From: Klebsiella electrica
Lineage (GTDB): Bacteria > Pseudomonadota > Gammaproteobacteria > Enterobacterales > Enterobacteriaceae
Direction: 5' to 3'
Assembly: GCF_006711645.1 (NCBI RefSeq)
Contig: NZ_CP041247.1
Coordinates: forward strand, 682,001 to 746,000
Length of the DNA stretch: 64,000 bases
Shown: positions 1 to 8,507 of the stretch, piece by piece
Numbering within the stretch: the stretch's first letter is position 1
Layout of the letters: each line of letters starts with the position of its first letter
Made by a program: the position numbers and the translations under genes
The notes under the pieces: generated by a model
Database searches by the model: none
What the model was told of the DNA's origin: nothing
The model's input: the letters and a program-made list of their open reading frames with translations, nothing else

Positions 1-81
1 TTCCTTACTATTTGAGTGGGAATACGAGGACGGGACAGGGCGTCGCCCATTGCCGCCTGGCCCGCGAATACAAAAGAGTCG

Positions 82-414
82 TTAACGCTGCTTTGCGCTC
101 ATCAACTGGCGGCAGCGCGACTGATCCTCACGGATGCTGTCCTGCTCTTCCTGACTTAACTGTAGCCAGGTCTGGCGCATTCGCTCGCCAAGTGCCGGGA
201 TATAGTGGTTTTTGTGCAGCGCATAATCGGAATTGCCGCCTTCGACAATGTTTTCCATATCACGGAGAAACGCCCGGCTGTCCTGGTGGTCGATGACGCA
301 AAACACCGAGCGGTAGTAAGCCTCATCTTCTGCGCAATAGTGCGGCATGCGCCACCAGACAAGCAGCGCGAGCAGCGCCAGCAGCGGAATAACAAAAGGT
401 AATTTCTTCAGCAT
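82..414 (-). CDS. Small membrane-anchored protein of unknown function
   Basis: 110-residue protein. The N-terminus is Met-Leu-Lys-Lys followed by a strongly hydrophobic stretch (about residues 5-21) ending in Trp-Trp, which reads as a single signal-anchor or uncleaved signal peptide. The rest is a soluble, charged, mostly helical domain with three cysteines, probably facing the periplasm. I do not recognise the family. It stands alone: the next gene on the right starts 670 bases away on the other strand, and its left neighbour is outside the window. GC content and codon use resemble the enterobacterial backbone, so I take it as a real gene. No function is proposed. Confidence 0.6.
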   Translation of the reverse strand: MLKKLPFVIPLLALLALLVWWRMPHYCAEDEAYYRSVFCVIDHQDSRAFLRDMENIVEGGNSDYALHKNHYIPALGERMRQTWLQLSQEEQDSIREDQSRCRQLMSAKQR

Positions 415-1085
415 CGATGGGATCAGGAAGAGGAAACAGAGGGGATAGTGTACCTGCTGCGCAAACAGGATGTCATCCCGCAGGCATCATTTCACCTTCG
501 CACCGCGCGAGCCAGGGCGATGCCCGGCTAACAAAGCGTCGCCGCATCAGTATTCTGAGTCATAGCAGGCATCGCTAAAAAATAAACAACAGCCGATCGT
601 TACGCTGCTTATGGAATATATCAACGCCGGTACTGGCTTTTAATACTGAATTTTATCGATGACGTGAAGTGATGTTAACGGTGCTTCATTAACGATAGCG
701 AAAATAACGGAAAGTATCGGCTTCGCAGGCAATCCCGAATCGCCGCAACATTCCGTGCCGTCGTGCCAGGCGGGGGGCCGTCTGGCTCGCCGCTAGCGGA
801 TTATCTGCATAGGAAAAAACGATTCTCTGGCGATATTTTTTATATGTCGAAGAACTTGCTATTTATTTTTCTTGAATAATTCGCCCTTTGACTCATTATA
901 TTTTTACCCGGTTTGCGGCGAAATATTTTTTTTACCTTGTAGATTCAATGTGCTGCACTCTGCATCACTATTTTATTCTCAGGTTCTAAATTTATAATAA
1001 TTTACCTGCTTGTTACGGTTTATTAACCTCGGTCCTGTGCAGTGGTTTATTCCCGGCGATTGAACACCATTCGAAGGACACATTT
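415..1085. other. Intergenic region upstream of the FMO operon
   Basis: 671 bases without a convincing gene. The first 400 bases have backbone-like composition. From about 820 the DNA turns AT-rich, as expected for a promoter region serving the monooxygenase operon on the right. A ribosome-binding sequence GAAGGA lies just ahead of the ATG at 1086. I see no tRNA, repeat or obvious operator. Confidence 0.5.
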
Positions 1086-2351
1086 ATGACCGTAGAAGAC
1101 ACGAACATTGATACGTTGATTGTTGGCGGAGGTCAGGCCGGTATTGCCATGAGTGAGCATCTGACGACGCTGGGGATCTCACATCTGGTTATCGAGAAAA
1201 ACCGCATCGCTGAGGCCTGGCGAACCGGCCGTTGGGACTCGCTGGTGACGAATGGTCCGGCGTGGCACGACCGTTTCCCGGGGATGGAATTTAAGGGGGG
1301 CAATCCCGACAGTTTCATTCCTAAAGACGATGTCGCGGCATACTTTGAAGATTACGTCAGGGCCTTCAATCTGCCGGTGCGTACCGGCGTTGAAGTCAAA
1401 AGCGCAGTGCGCAACAGCGGACGCCCGGGTTTTACCATCGAGACCACGGAGGGCATCATTGAAGCCCAGCGTATTGTTGCCGCGACCGGACCGTTTCAAA
1501 AACCGGTCATTCCCGCGATTGCGCCGAAAGAGAGCGGCATTCATCAAATTCACTCCGCCCGATACTACAATCCGCAGCAGCTTCCTGAGGGCGCGGTGCT
1601 GGTTGTCGGCGCGGGCTCTTCCGGCGTGCAGATTGCTGACGAACTTCAGCGCGCTGGCCGCAAGGTCTATTTATCCGTCGGCGCGCACGATCGTCCCCCG
1701 CGTGCATACCGCAACCGGGATTTTTGCTGGTGGCTGGGGGTGCTGGGCATGTGGGATGCCCCCGCCAGCGCGCCGGGCAAAGAACATGTCACTATCGCCG
1801 TCAGCGGCGCCCATGGCGGGCACACCGTGGACTTCCGCGAGCTGGCGCACCGCGGCATCACCCTGGTCGGGCTGACGAAAGCCTTTGAATCCGGGACGGC
1901 GACCTTCCAGCCGGATCTGTGCGACAACATCCGCCGCGGGGATGAGAACTATCTGGCGCTGCTGGATGCCGCAGATGCCTACATTGCGGCCAATGGCCTG
2001 GATCTGCCGGAAGAACCTGCCGCCCGCGAGTTTTTACCTGATCCGCCGTGCATGACTTCGCCGCTCCTCTCCCTGAACCTCGCGCAGGCGGGGATTACCA
2101 CCATTATCTGGGCGACCGGCTACGCCGTGGATTATAGCTGGCTCAACGTGAAGGCTTTTAATGAGCAACATCGTCCGCAGCATCAACGCGGCGTCTCCAG
2201 CGAACCTGGGGTCTATTTCCTCGGATTGCCTTGGCTGTCGCGCCGGGGATCGACCTTCATCTGGGGCGTCTGGCATGACGCGAAACACATTGCCGACCAT
2301 ATTGCCACCCAGCGTAAGTACAGCCAGTACCAGGCTGCCGATCGGCGCTAA
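1086..2351 (+). CDS. Flavin-containing monooxygenase (FMO/BVMO-like)
   Basis: 421-residue FAD/NADPH-dependent monooxygenase of the class B (FMO / Baeyer-Villiger-like) superfamily. Two Rossmann motifs are visible: GGGQAG near residues 14-19 for FAD, and GAGSSG near 175-180 for NAD(P)H, the usual two-nucleotide arrangement. An ATGY motif in the C-terminal part (after IIWATGYAVDY) is also typical of the family. It is the first gene of a tight operon followed by RidA (28 bases downstream), DUF1028 and ArgE-like proteins. This suggests oxidation of a nitrogen- or carbonyl-containing substrate whose reactive imine product is handled by RidA and whose amide is then hydrolysed. The substrate is unknown. 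The start has a good ribosome-binding site (GAAGGA). Confidence 0.85.
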   Translation: MTVEDTNIDTLIVGGGQAGIAMSEHLTTLGISHLVIEKNRIAEAWRTGRWDSLVTNGPAWHDRFPGMEFKGGNPDSFIPKDDVAAYFEDYVRAFNLPVRTGVEVKSAVRNSGRPGFTIETTEGIIEAQRIVAATGPFQKPVIPAIAPKESGIHQIHSARYYNPQQLPEGAVLVVGAGSSGVQIADELQRAGRKVYLSVGAHDRPPRAYRNRDFCWWLGVLGMWDAPASAPGKEHVTIAVSGAHGGHTVDFRELAHRGITLVGLTKAFESGTATFQPDLCDNIRRGDENYLALLDAADAYIAANGLDLPEEPAAREFLPDPPCMTSPLLSLNLAQAGITTIIWATGYAVDYSWLNVKAFNEQHRPQHQRGVSSEPGVYFLGLPWLSRRGSTFIWGVWHDAKHIADHIATQRKYSQYQAADRR

Positions 2352-2379
2352 ACACGCGCCATTAAACAGGATAAAAAAG

Positions 2380-2802
2380 ATGCCAACACATACCCGTATT
2401 CGCATGTTTAATACCAAAGAGACCTACCCCAACCAGAGCCTGGATAACGATTTATGCCAGGCGGTTCGCGCCGGGAATACCGTCTACGTGCGCGGTCAGG
2501 TGGGAACGGATTTTGCCGGTAACCTGGTCGGTTTGGGCGACCCGCAGGCTCAGGCCGAGCAGGCGATGAAAAACGTCAAACAGCTGCTGGAGGAGGCCGG
2601 AAGCGACCTGTCGCACATCGTGAAAACCACCACCTATATCATTGACCCGCGTTATCGTGAGCCGGTGTATCAGGAAGTGGGTAAATGGCTGAAGGGGGTT
2701 TTCCCGATCTCCACGGGGCTGGTGATTTCAGCGCTGGCGCAGCCGCAATGGCTGATGGAGATCGACGTGATTGCCGTTATTCCCGATGATTTCGTGAAGT
2801 AA
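2380..2802 (+). CDS. RidA family protein (imine/enamine deaminase-like)
   Basis: 140-residue member of the YjgF/YER057c/UK114 (RidA) family. RidA proteins are small trimers that hydrolyse reactive enamine/imine intermediates. I chose the ATG at 2380 because homology begins there; upstream residues in the same frame overlap the monooxygenase gene. The family's usual catalytic Arg region reads here as IDPRYREPVYQEVG, so a conserved arginine is available, while the end of the protein (PQWLMEIDVIAV) matches the family C-terminus. It lies between an FMO and a DUF1028 protein and ends 9 bases before the latter, so the genes are surely cotranscribed. Context suggests a dedicated catabolic role rather than the general housekeeping RidA. 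Confidence 0.88.
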   Translation: MPTHTRIRMFNTKETYPNQSLDNDLCQAVRAGNTVYVRGQVGTDFAGNLVGLGDPQAQAEQAMKNVKQLLEEAGSDLSHIVKTTTYIIDPRYREPVYQEVGKWLKGVFPISTGLVISALAQPQWLMEIDVIAVIPDDFVK

Positions 2803-2811
2803 GGGGCGACG

Positions 2812-3486
2812 ATGACCTTTTCTATCGCAGCATATTGCCCGGAAAGCGGGCAGTTTGGTATTGCGCTCAGCTCCTCCAGCATTGCCGTCGGCGCCCGCTG
2901 TCCCTGGCTACAGGCCGGAGTGGGGGCGGTATCCAGTCAGAACATCACGTTACCGACGCTGGGCCAGCTGGCGCTGGCGCAGCTGGAACAGGGTTTAGCG
3001 CCGGACATCGCGTTGCGCAGGGCGCTGGCGGAGGATGATTTCAGCCGCTACCGGCAGATTATCGCCATCGACGCCAACGGACAAACCGCCGCCTTCAGCG
3101 GCGATAAAACCCTCGGTATCTATCATGTCGCCGAAGGCGAGAACTGCATCGCCGCTGGCAATATGCTGGCCAGCACGGCGGTCATTGAGGCGATGGTGGC
3201 CGGTTTCCAGCACAGCGAAGGTGAAATGGCGCTGCGGCTACTGGCCGCGCTACAGGCCGGTCTGGCCTGCGGCGGTGAGGCTGGCCCGGTTCACTCTGCG
3301 GCGGTGAAGGTCGTGGATGACTATTCGTGGCCGCTGGTGGATTTGCGCATTGACTGGAGCGAGGACGATCCCATTGGCGAACTGGCCGCGCTCTGGCAGG
3401 CCTATGAGCCGCAGATGCAGGCCTATATCACGCGCGCGCTCGACCCGCGGGAGGCCCCCAGTTACGGAGTTCCGGGCGATGAATAA
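2812..3486 (+). CDS. DUF1028 family protein (Ntn-hydrolase-like)
   Basis: 224 residues matching the DUF1028 family. The N-terminus (MTFSIAAYCPESGQFGIALSSSS) gives the family signature with an early Ser/Thr, resembling proteasome-like N-terminal nucleophile hydrolases; that fold assignment is general family knowledge and the activity is unproven. It begins 9 bases after ridA and its stop overlaps the start of the ArgE-like gene by 8 bases (ATGAATAA), indicating translational coupling. The repeated association of DUF1028 with RidA and amidohydrolases suggests hydrolysis of an amide or lactam in a nitrogen-compound catabolic pathway. Confidence 0.8.
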   Translation: MTFSIAAYCPESGQFGIALSSSSIAVGARCPWLQAGVGAVSSQNITLPTLGQLALAQLEQGLAPDIALRRALAEDDFSRYRQIIAIDANGQTAAFSGDKTLGIYHVAEGENCIAAGNMLASTAVIEAMVAGFQHSEGEMALRLLAALQAGLACGGEAGPVHSAAVKVVDDYSWPLVDLRIDWSEDDPIGELAALWQAYEPQMQAYITRALDPREAPSYGVPGDE

Positions 3487-4630
3487 TGAGGTGCAGTCGA
3501 TACTGGCAACGCTGCTGGCTTTTGATACCACCAGTCGCGAATCCAATCTCGAGATGATCGATTACATCAACCGCTTTCTTCGCGGTTTTGGCATTGCATC
3601 CCGGCTGTTCTACGATGATGACGGCAAAAAAGCCAATCTTTATGCCCGCCTGGGGCCACCGGGCGCGGGGGGAGTGATGCTCTCCGGTCATACCGATGTG
3701 GTCCCGGTTGACGGCCAGCGCTGGACGGTCCCTCCTTTTGCGCTCACCCTGCGCGATGGCCTGTGCTATGGGCGCGGCAGCACCGACATGAAGGGCTTTA
3801 TCGCCTGTGTGCTGGCCTCTGTTCCCGCCTTCCTCGCACAACCGTTAAGTATGCCTCTGCATCTGGCCTTTTCCTATGATGAGGAGGTGGGATGCCTCGG
3901 CGTCCGCAGTCTGGCGAATCATCTTAAGGCCTCGAAGGATAAGCCCGCCCTGTGCATTATCGGTGAGCCGACGGAGATGCGCCCGGTCTACGGTCATAAA
4001 GGCAAATTAGCCATGCGCTGCCATATTCACGGTAAGGCCTGCCATTCGGCCTATGCCCCCGATGGCGTGAACGCTATTGAGTATGCGGCGAAGCTGATTA
4101 CCCGCTTAGGCGTGCTGGGGAAAAAGCTGGCGCTCAGACAGGACGCGCGCTTCGACCCGCCGTACAGTACCGTGCAGGTGGGGCTGATTACGGGCGGCGC
4201 GGCGCTCAATATTGTGCCTGAGCGCTGCCAGTTCGATTTTGAAATCCGCCATTTGCCGGACCTGTCGCTCGACGAGACGCTCAGCGGACTGCAGGCGTAT
4301 GCCGAAGATGAACTGGTGCCGGCGATGCGCAAGGTGGCGGCGGAGGCCACAATCCGTTTTCAGCCGCTCAGTCAGTATCCCGGCCTGCTGAGCGATCCGC
4401 AGTCGGCCTTTGCCGGCTGGCTGGCGCAATGGGCGGGCAATGATACGTTCTCCACCGTCGCCTTCGGCACTGAAGGCGGGCTGTTTGACGAAGCGGGCGT
4501 GGCAACGCTGATTTGCGGGCCGGGAAGTATGGCGCAGGGACACAAGCCGGATGAATTTATTGCCCTGACTCAGTTGGAATGCTGTCTGGCGATGCTGGAT
4601 AATCTGCGCCACTGGATGGCGGTCTCCTGA
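3479..4630 (+). CDS. M20 family amidohydrolase, acetylornithine deacetylase (ArgE)-like
   Basis: 383-residue zinc peptidase/deacylase of the M20 family. Visible landmarks are the metal-binding SGHTDVVP (about residue 66), GRGSTDMKG (about 97-105), and the catalytic Glu pair in YDEEVGC. The dimerisation domain follows, and a conserved GTEGG motif lies near the C-terminus. The start chosen at 3479 overlaps the DUF1028 stop by 8 bases; the longer in-frame reading upstream lies inside the DUF1028 gene. It is annotated as ArgE-like, but as the fourth gene of an FMO/RidA/DUF1028 operon it more likely removes an acyl group from a catabolic intermediate than serves arginine synthesis. Confidence 0.85.
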   Translation: MNNEVQSILATLLAFDTTSRESNLEMIDYINRFLRGFGIASRLFYDDDGKKANLYARLGPPGAGGVMLSGHTDVVPVDGQRWTVPPFALTLRDGLCYGRGSTDMKGFIACVLASVPAFLAQPLSMPLHLAFSYDEEVGCLGVRSLANHLKASKDKPALCIIGEPTEMRPVYGHKGKLAMRCHIHGKACHSAYAPDGVNAIEYAAKLITRLGVLGKKLALRQDARFDPPYSTVQVGLITGGAALNIVPERCQFDFEIRHLPDLSLDETLSGLQAYAEDELVPAMRKVAAEATIRFQPLSQYPGLLSDPQSAFAGWLAQWAGNDTFSTVAFGTEGGLFDEAGVATLICGPGSMAQGHKPDEFIALTQLECCLAMLDNLRHWMAVS

Positions 4631-4675
4631 ATCTTTTGCGCCCGGGGTCGGGCGCCTTGTCGCAAGCCTCTTTCC

Positions 4676-4693
4676 CCGCTATTTAGCGGGGGG
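4676..4693. terminator. Candidate hairpin between convergent genes
   Basis: Inverted repeat CCCCGCT-ATTT-AGCGGGG in the 109-base gap between the ArgE-like gene (+) and the SDR gene (-). A second short hairpin (GCGGGCAG...CTGCCCGC) follows at about 4710-4730. There is no strong T-tract, so terminator activity is only likely from position. Confidence 0.4.
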
Positions 4694-4739
4694 AGCAGGC
4701 AATGTCTGAGCGGGCAGATACTGCCCGCGCTCTTCGCGG

Positions 4740-5342
4740 TCAATAGCCGACGGTGTACACCCGTCCGCTCTGTATGCCTTCCACGCTGCGGCGATAGGCC
4801 TGGGCAACGGCGGCGGCGGGGACGCTGGAGAAACCGGGGAAGAAACCGTCATAAGCGGCGAGCGACTCCGTCAATACGCCAGGGCTTATCAGGTTGATGC
4901 GGATGCCACGCGGCAGTTCGCAGGCGGCGGCGCGGACAAAGCCCTCCAGCCCGGCATTCACCGTCGTGGCGTTGACGCCCTGGGCAATCGGCTCATGGGC
5001 CACGATGCCGCTGATAAGCGTAATCGAACCGCCATCATTGAGATAATGCTGCCCGGTAAGCGCCAGGCGCACTTGCCCCAGCAGCTTGTCCTGCAGGCCC
5101 TGGTTGAAATCGCGGTCCGTCATGGACGAAAGGGGGCCAAAGAACAGATTGCCGGTGGCCGAGACAATCGCATCGATCTGGCCGACTTTTGCAAAGAGAG
5201 CGTCGACGCTCGGCTGAGAGGTGATATCTACCTGAAGGTCGCCCTGAGTGCGACCGACGCGAATGACGTCATGTTGACGGTTCAGTTCTTCGGCGACGGC
5301 GCGCCCGACGGTACCGCTGGCACCAATAACGACAATTTTCAT
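4740..5342 (-). CDS. Short-chain dehydrogenase/reductase-like protein
   Basis: 200 residues with a Rossmann start (VVIGASGTVGRAVAEEL, about 4-20), the family's internal SATGN motif, and a C-terminal NLISPGVL. Unusually, the canonical catalytic Tyr-x3-Lys is not seen where expected: the corresponding segment reads VNATTVNAGLEGF. It may be an atypical or non-catalytic member of the SDR superfamily, or an NmrA-like sensor. It is transcribed away from a LysR regulator across a 99-base shared promoter region, the classic arrangement for a LysR-controlled target. Confidence 0.8.
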   Translation of the reverse strand: MKIVVIGASGTVGRAVAEELNRQHDVIRVGRTQGDLQVDITSQPSVDALFAKVGQIDAIVSATGNLFFGPLSSMTDRDFNQGLQDKLLGQVRLALTGQHYLNDGGSITLISGIVAHEPIAQGVNATTVNAGLEGFVRAAACELPRGIRINLISPGVLTESLAAYDGFFPGFSSVPAAAVAQAYRRSVEGIQSGRVYTVGY

Positions 5343-5441
5343 GACTGACTCCTGATCGGTTGTGAGCCTCTATTCTTTAATAAAACAGTTATCGGATAAA
5401 CTGGCTAAAAGTTAGATGATTACTAACCAAAGGTTTGTAAT
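5343..5441. promoter_or_regulatory. Divergent promoter region SDR / LysR
   Basis: 99-base AT-rich spacer between the divergent SDR and LysR genes. It contains short imperfect palindromic T-N11-A type stretches (around AGTTATCGGATAAACT, 5388-5403) suited to LysR binding. The exact operator is inference. Confidence 0.4.
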
Positions 5442-6332
5442 ATGGATAAGCTACGCGCAATGGAGACGTTTATTACCGCGGTGGAGTGCGGCAGTTTTAC
5501 CGACGCGGCATCGCGACTGGAGATGTCGGCGGTCATGGTCGGTAAATATATCGCCCTGACGGAGCGAGAGCTTGGTACCCGCCTGCTTGAGCGCAACACC
5601 CGGCGCCAGAGCCTGACCGATGCCGGGCGAGTCTATTATGAAGAGGCCAAACGGGTACTTGAACAGGTCGCTATCGCCGAAAGCTCGGTCGAACGATTGC
5701 GACTGGCGCCGGCCGGGACGCTGCGTATCAGCGCGCCGACCTCTTTTGGCGCCTGCGTGATTGCGCCGCTGACCGCTTCTTTTTTACAGGCGTGGCCGGA
5801 TGTTCGCATCGAACTGGATCTGACTAACCGGATGATCGATCTCGTCGATGAGGGCTTTGATCTGGCGATCCGTATTGGCGATATTCACCACACCGATCTG
5901 GTGGCGAAATATCTCTGTCCTTATCGGATGGTGATTTGCGCCGCGCCCGCTTACCTGGCTCGTCACGGTACGCCAGTCGTACCGGCGGATTTGGTCGATC
6001 ATCTTTGTCTGTCCCATACGGTATGGACGGCGCGCAATGAGTGGACATTGCCGGGCGCGCAAGACGCGGTGAGCTGGAAGCGCGATGCGATTTTGCGCTG
6101 CAATGATGGTTACGGCCTGCGCATGGCGGCGATAGCCGGAGCCGGGCTATTGCTGCAGCCGGAGGTCTTACTGAGCGAGGCGCTGGCCAGCGGCAAACTG
6201 GTGCGCGTGCTGGAGGCCTATACTCCCCACCCACGCCCGGTACATTTACTCTGGCGGCAGGATCTTCGTCCGCTGCCGAAGCTGACCCGCTTCGTAGAGC
6301 ATGTGCTGAACGAGGGAAAGCGCTATTTATAA
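5442..6332 (+). CDS. LysR family transcriptional regulator
   Basis: 296-residue LysR-type regulator. The N-terminal winged helix-turn-helix is clear (residues about 1-60, with SFTDAASRLEMSAVMVGKYIALTE as the recognition region and the RLLERNTRRQSLTDAG wing). The effector-binding domain follows from about residue 90 (LRISAPTSFG) to the end. It is closest in look to the DNA-binding AaeR/YafC-type group. Divergence from the SDR gene suggests it controls that gene and itself. Confidence 0.88.
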   Translation: MDKLRAMETFITAVECGSFTDAASRLEMSAVMVGKYIALTERELGTRLLERNTRRQSLTDAGRVYYEEAKRVLEQVAIAESSVERLRLAPAGTLRISAPTSFGACVIAPLTASFLQAWPDVRIELDLTNRMIDLVDEGFDLAIRIGDIHHTDLVAKYLCPYRMVICAAPAYLARHGTPVVPADLVDHLCLSHTVWTARNEWTLPGAQDAVSWKRDAILRCNDGYGLRMAAIAGAGLLLQPEVLLSEALASGKLVRVLEAYTPHPRPVHLLWRQDLRPLPKLTRFVEHVLNEGKRYL

Positions 6333-6623
6333 GCGCCGGTTATCGGGTCGCTATTTCGGGGCCTGGACGAAAGCTGGTGCGCCAGCAGGCTGGCTTCGTT
6401 TTTGAACTGGCCTGTATAGAAAGCTCCCGGTCATCCTGGTAAGATTCTGACGTCAGCATGGAAGGGCAGGGGATTTTCCCCGGAACGGCATATCTTTGGA
6501 GATAAGGTCTTAGCGCTGGCGGTTTGTTGGGGGGACGTGCGAAGTCGTCTATCAATTGAATGTTGAGCGCTTAATATTTCCAGCATAAAGCTGATATTGA
6601 ATCCTTTCACAGGAAAACGATGT
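6333..6623. other. Intergenic region upstream of TetR gene
   Basis: About 290 bases between a LysR and a TetR gene, both on the + strand. I see no gene or strong palindrome. It presumably holds the TetR promoter. An AGGAAA ribosome-binding sequence lies 7 bases before the ATG at 6624. Confidence 0.4.
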
Positions 6624-7202
6624 ATGAAGCCAAAACAAGCGGAAATTCTCCGCCATTCCATGTCTCTGTTCAACAAAGAGGGGTATCAGTCGCCAAGCAT
6701 TGACCGGATTTCGGAGAATGCGGGCATCTCCAAAATGACGTTCTACCGCTACTATCCGGATAAAGAAGCGCTCATCCTCGCCATTTTACAGCTGAAAGAA
6801 CTCGAGTTTATGCAGGATCTGCAGAATATTGTTGCGGATAAAGCCTCGGCGCGGGAGAAGCTGTTTGCCGTTTTTGAATACTATAACGACTGGTTTAAAT
6901 GCGAAGATTTTCATGGCTGCATGTTCACCCGCGCGCTCTTCGAATATGGCGCTTCTTCCCAGGCTATCCGGGTGACCTGCTCGACGTTTAAATCACGTCT
7001 CTACCAGTTTTTTTGCGACATTCTCGTGAGTGTATTGAAACCGGAACCGGCGGAACGGGTGGCGATGATGATGGTCATGCTTATCGATGGCGCAATCGCC
7101 GCCCAACAGGCTGAGTCATCTGAGTGCCGGGAGATTCCCCCGGGAATGACGGCCTGGAGTGCGGCGAAAGCACTTATTTATTCCGAAGGCGGGACGCTCT
7201 GA
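6624..7202 (+). CDS. TetR/AcrR family regulator
   Basis: 192 residues. The N-terminal TetR helix-turn-helix is typical (ILRHSMSLFNKEGYQSPSID... then ISKMTFYRYYPDKEALI, residues about 5-50), and the variable ligand-binding domain contains CEDFHGCMFTRALFEY. I chose ATG 6624 over an in-frame TTG at 6597 because AGGAAA precedes it at good spacing. Its stop codon directly abuts the stop of the convergent di-iron enzyme gene (no spacer). It probably controls that enzyme and/or the exporters to the right. Confidence 0.85.
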   Translation: MKPKQAEILRHSMSLFNKEGYQSPSIDRISENAGISKMTFYRYYPDKEALILAILQLKELEFMQDLQNIVADKASAREKLFAVFEYYNDWFKCEDFHGCMFTRALFEYGASSQAIRVTCSTFKSRLYQFFCDILVSVLKPEPAERVAMMMVMLIDGAIAAQQAESSECREIPPGMTAWSAAKALIYSEGGTL

Positions 7203-8297
7203 TCATCGCGCCATGCCAGGTATTTCAAGTGCGCGTAACGTCTCCAGCAGGCGATCGTAGTAATCGTTACAGGTTTGCAGACGAAGCGCGGCGCCGAAGT
7301 ACACTTCCTCCATCGCCGCGGGATGTCTTTTACCTGTCGGTACGATAACGTTATTCAGCCATCCGTCGGCGTGCCCGATATCAACCGTGATGTGTTCTGC
7401 ATAATAATGCACATCGCGTTCTGTCATCCCAATACGCAGGCAACCTGCGACAAGTTTTTGATACTGGGGAGGATCGAGTAATTCTGTCATCGCCATCACG
7501 CCAAGCGATTTGTAGTAATGCTGCCGGTTAACCCCGCCAAGCATGAACGCGTTATAGCCAGCAAGTCCTTGCCAGTCATACAGATGGGTAAAATGATTAT
7601 CGGGTAAGGCAATATCCCGACGCTTCAGTAAATCCTTATACAGATTGACGTGCGTGATTTCATGACTTCCCTGGCCTATCTCATCCCACAGATTCCGGGC
7701 AATTTCAGCGCGCGTTTCTGGCAGGGAACCGACAAGACCCATAGCGACCAGATCGAAAAAAAGCAGATTCAGCGCGCTGTCGCTTTTGAAGAAATAATCT
7801 ATCTGTGTTGCGGAAGCTGATGTTGCGAGAAAGTCAAACAGAGGGTGATGTGAGGCCGGGTGCATCTCACACAGCTTACGCAGTTCTGCAACAATATTCC
7901 CGGCGTTGAGAACCGGTTTATGGCAAACCATGTGTTTCTTTTCCGCCCGCAGCCATTCGGACTCGATGTAATTCCGGATCCTGGTGAGCAGGGGGTGAAA
8001 CTGGTTTTTGGCGGCCATGGATAGCGGCTCAGCCAGCCAGGTCTGGTAAAGCTGGAAAAGCGCGCCGAGGGCAAATTTTTTCGCCTGTAGATCGCCCGCA
8101 GTAAACGCCCTGATGCAGGTGTTTTCCATCAAATACCAGACCTTTTCTGCAAGCTGCGGAGTGGCCGTCAGCGTCAGCGAAAGTTCGTCACTGTTGATGA
8201 GCCGGTCAATCATTTCGTCCAGCGGCAGTCTGTCCATGTCAAAAGGATTATCGGAATGATGTTTGTTTCCGGCGAGAGGATTTTCAGCTGTGCGCAT
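7203..8297 (-). CDS. Haem-oxygenase-like di-iron enzyme (HDO family)
   Basis: 364-residue iron-containing redox enzyme of the Haem_oxygenas_2 / HDO superfamily. The key ligands are visible: Glu206 with His216 ten residues later, Glu272, and the H-x3-D-x2-H motif His302/Asp306/His309 (in EHITVDIGHADGW). This is the same pattern as in the characterised N-oxygenase SznF. HDO members perform N-oxygenation, oxidative C-C cleavage or arene chemistry; the substrate here is unknown. It is convergent with a TetR regulator and divergent from a DMT exporter followed by an MFS exporter, so a small product made here may be pumped out. Confidence 0.82.
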   Translation of the reverse strand: MRTAENPLAGNKHHSDNPFDMDRLPLDEMIDRLINSDELSLTLTATPQLAEKVWYLMENTCIRAFTAGDLQAKKFALGALFQLYQTWLAEPLSMAAKNQFHPLLTRIRNYIESEWLRAEKKHMVCHKPVLNAGNIVAELRKLCEMHPASHHPLFDFLATSASATQIDYFFKSDSALNLLFFDLVAMGLVGSLPETRAEIARNLWDEIGQGSHEITHVNLYKDLLKRRDIALPDNHFTHLYDWQGLAGYNAFMLGGVNRQHYYKSLGVMAMTELLDPPQYQKLVAGCLRIGMTERDVHYYAEHITVDIGHADGWLNNVIVPTGKRHPAAMEEVYFGAALRLQTCNDYYDRLLETLRALEIPGMAR

Positions 8298-8507
8298 TAA
8301 TTTATCCTTGTAAAGCGCATGGTATATATACGTTATAGTACCGATAATGGTGCTGCAAGTTTATTTTATAACTGGCGTGTATTTTTTATAATTAATTGAT
8401 TTTAATGGTGTAACTTGTTTTATTTCAATAATATTAAAAAATAGTTGATGTTATTAAAAATAAAACGTTACTATTTAGTACAGTCTGAAGTGATGCAAGG
8501 AATCAGC
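8298..8507. promoter_or_regulatory. AT-rich divergent promoter region HDO / exporters
   Basis: 210 bases, very AT-rich, between the divergent di-iron enzyme and DMT exporter genes. It contains the near-palindrome GGTATATATACG...ACCGAT near 8320-8345, which could bind the neighbouring TetR protein. This is inferred from position only. Confidence 0.35.

Noticed and set aside
2161..2379. N-terminal extension of the RidA frame into the monooxygenase gene
   Set aside because: Homology begins at the ATG at 2380, and the extension overlaps conserved monooxygenase sequence.
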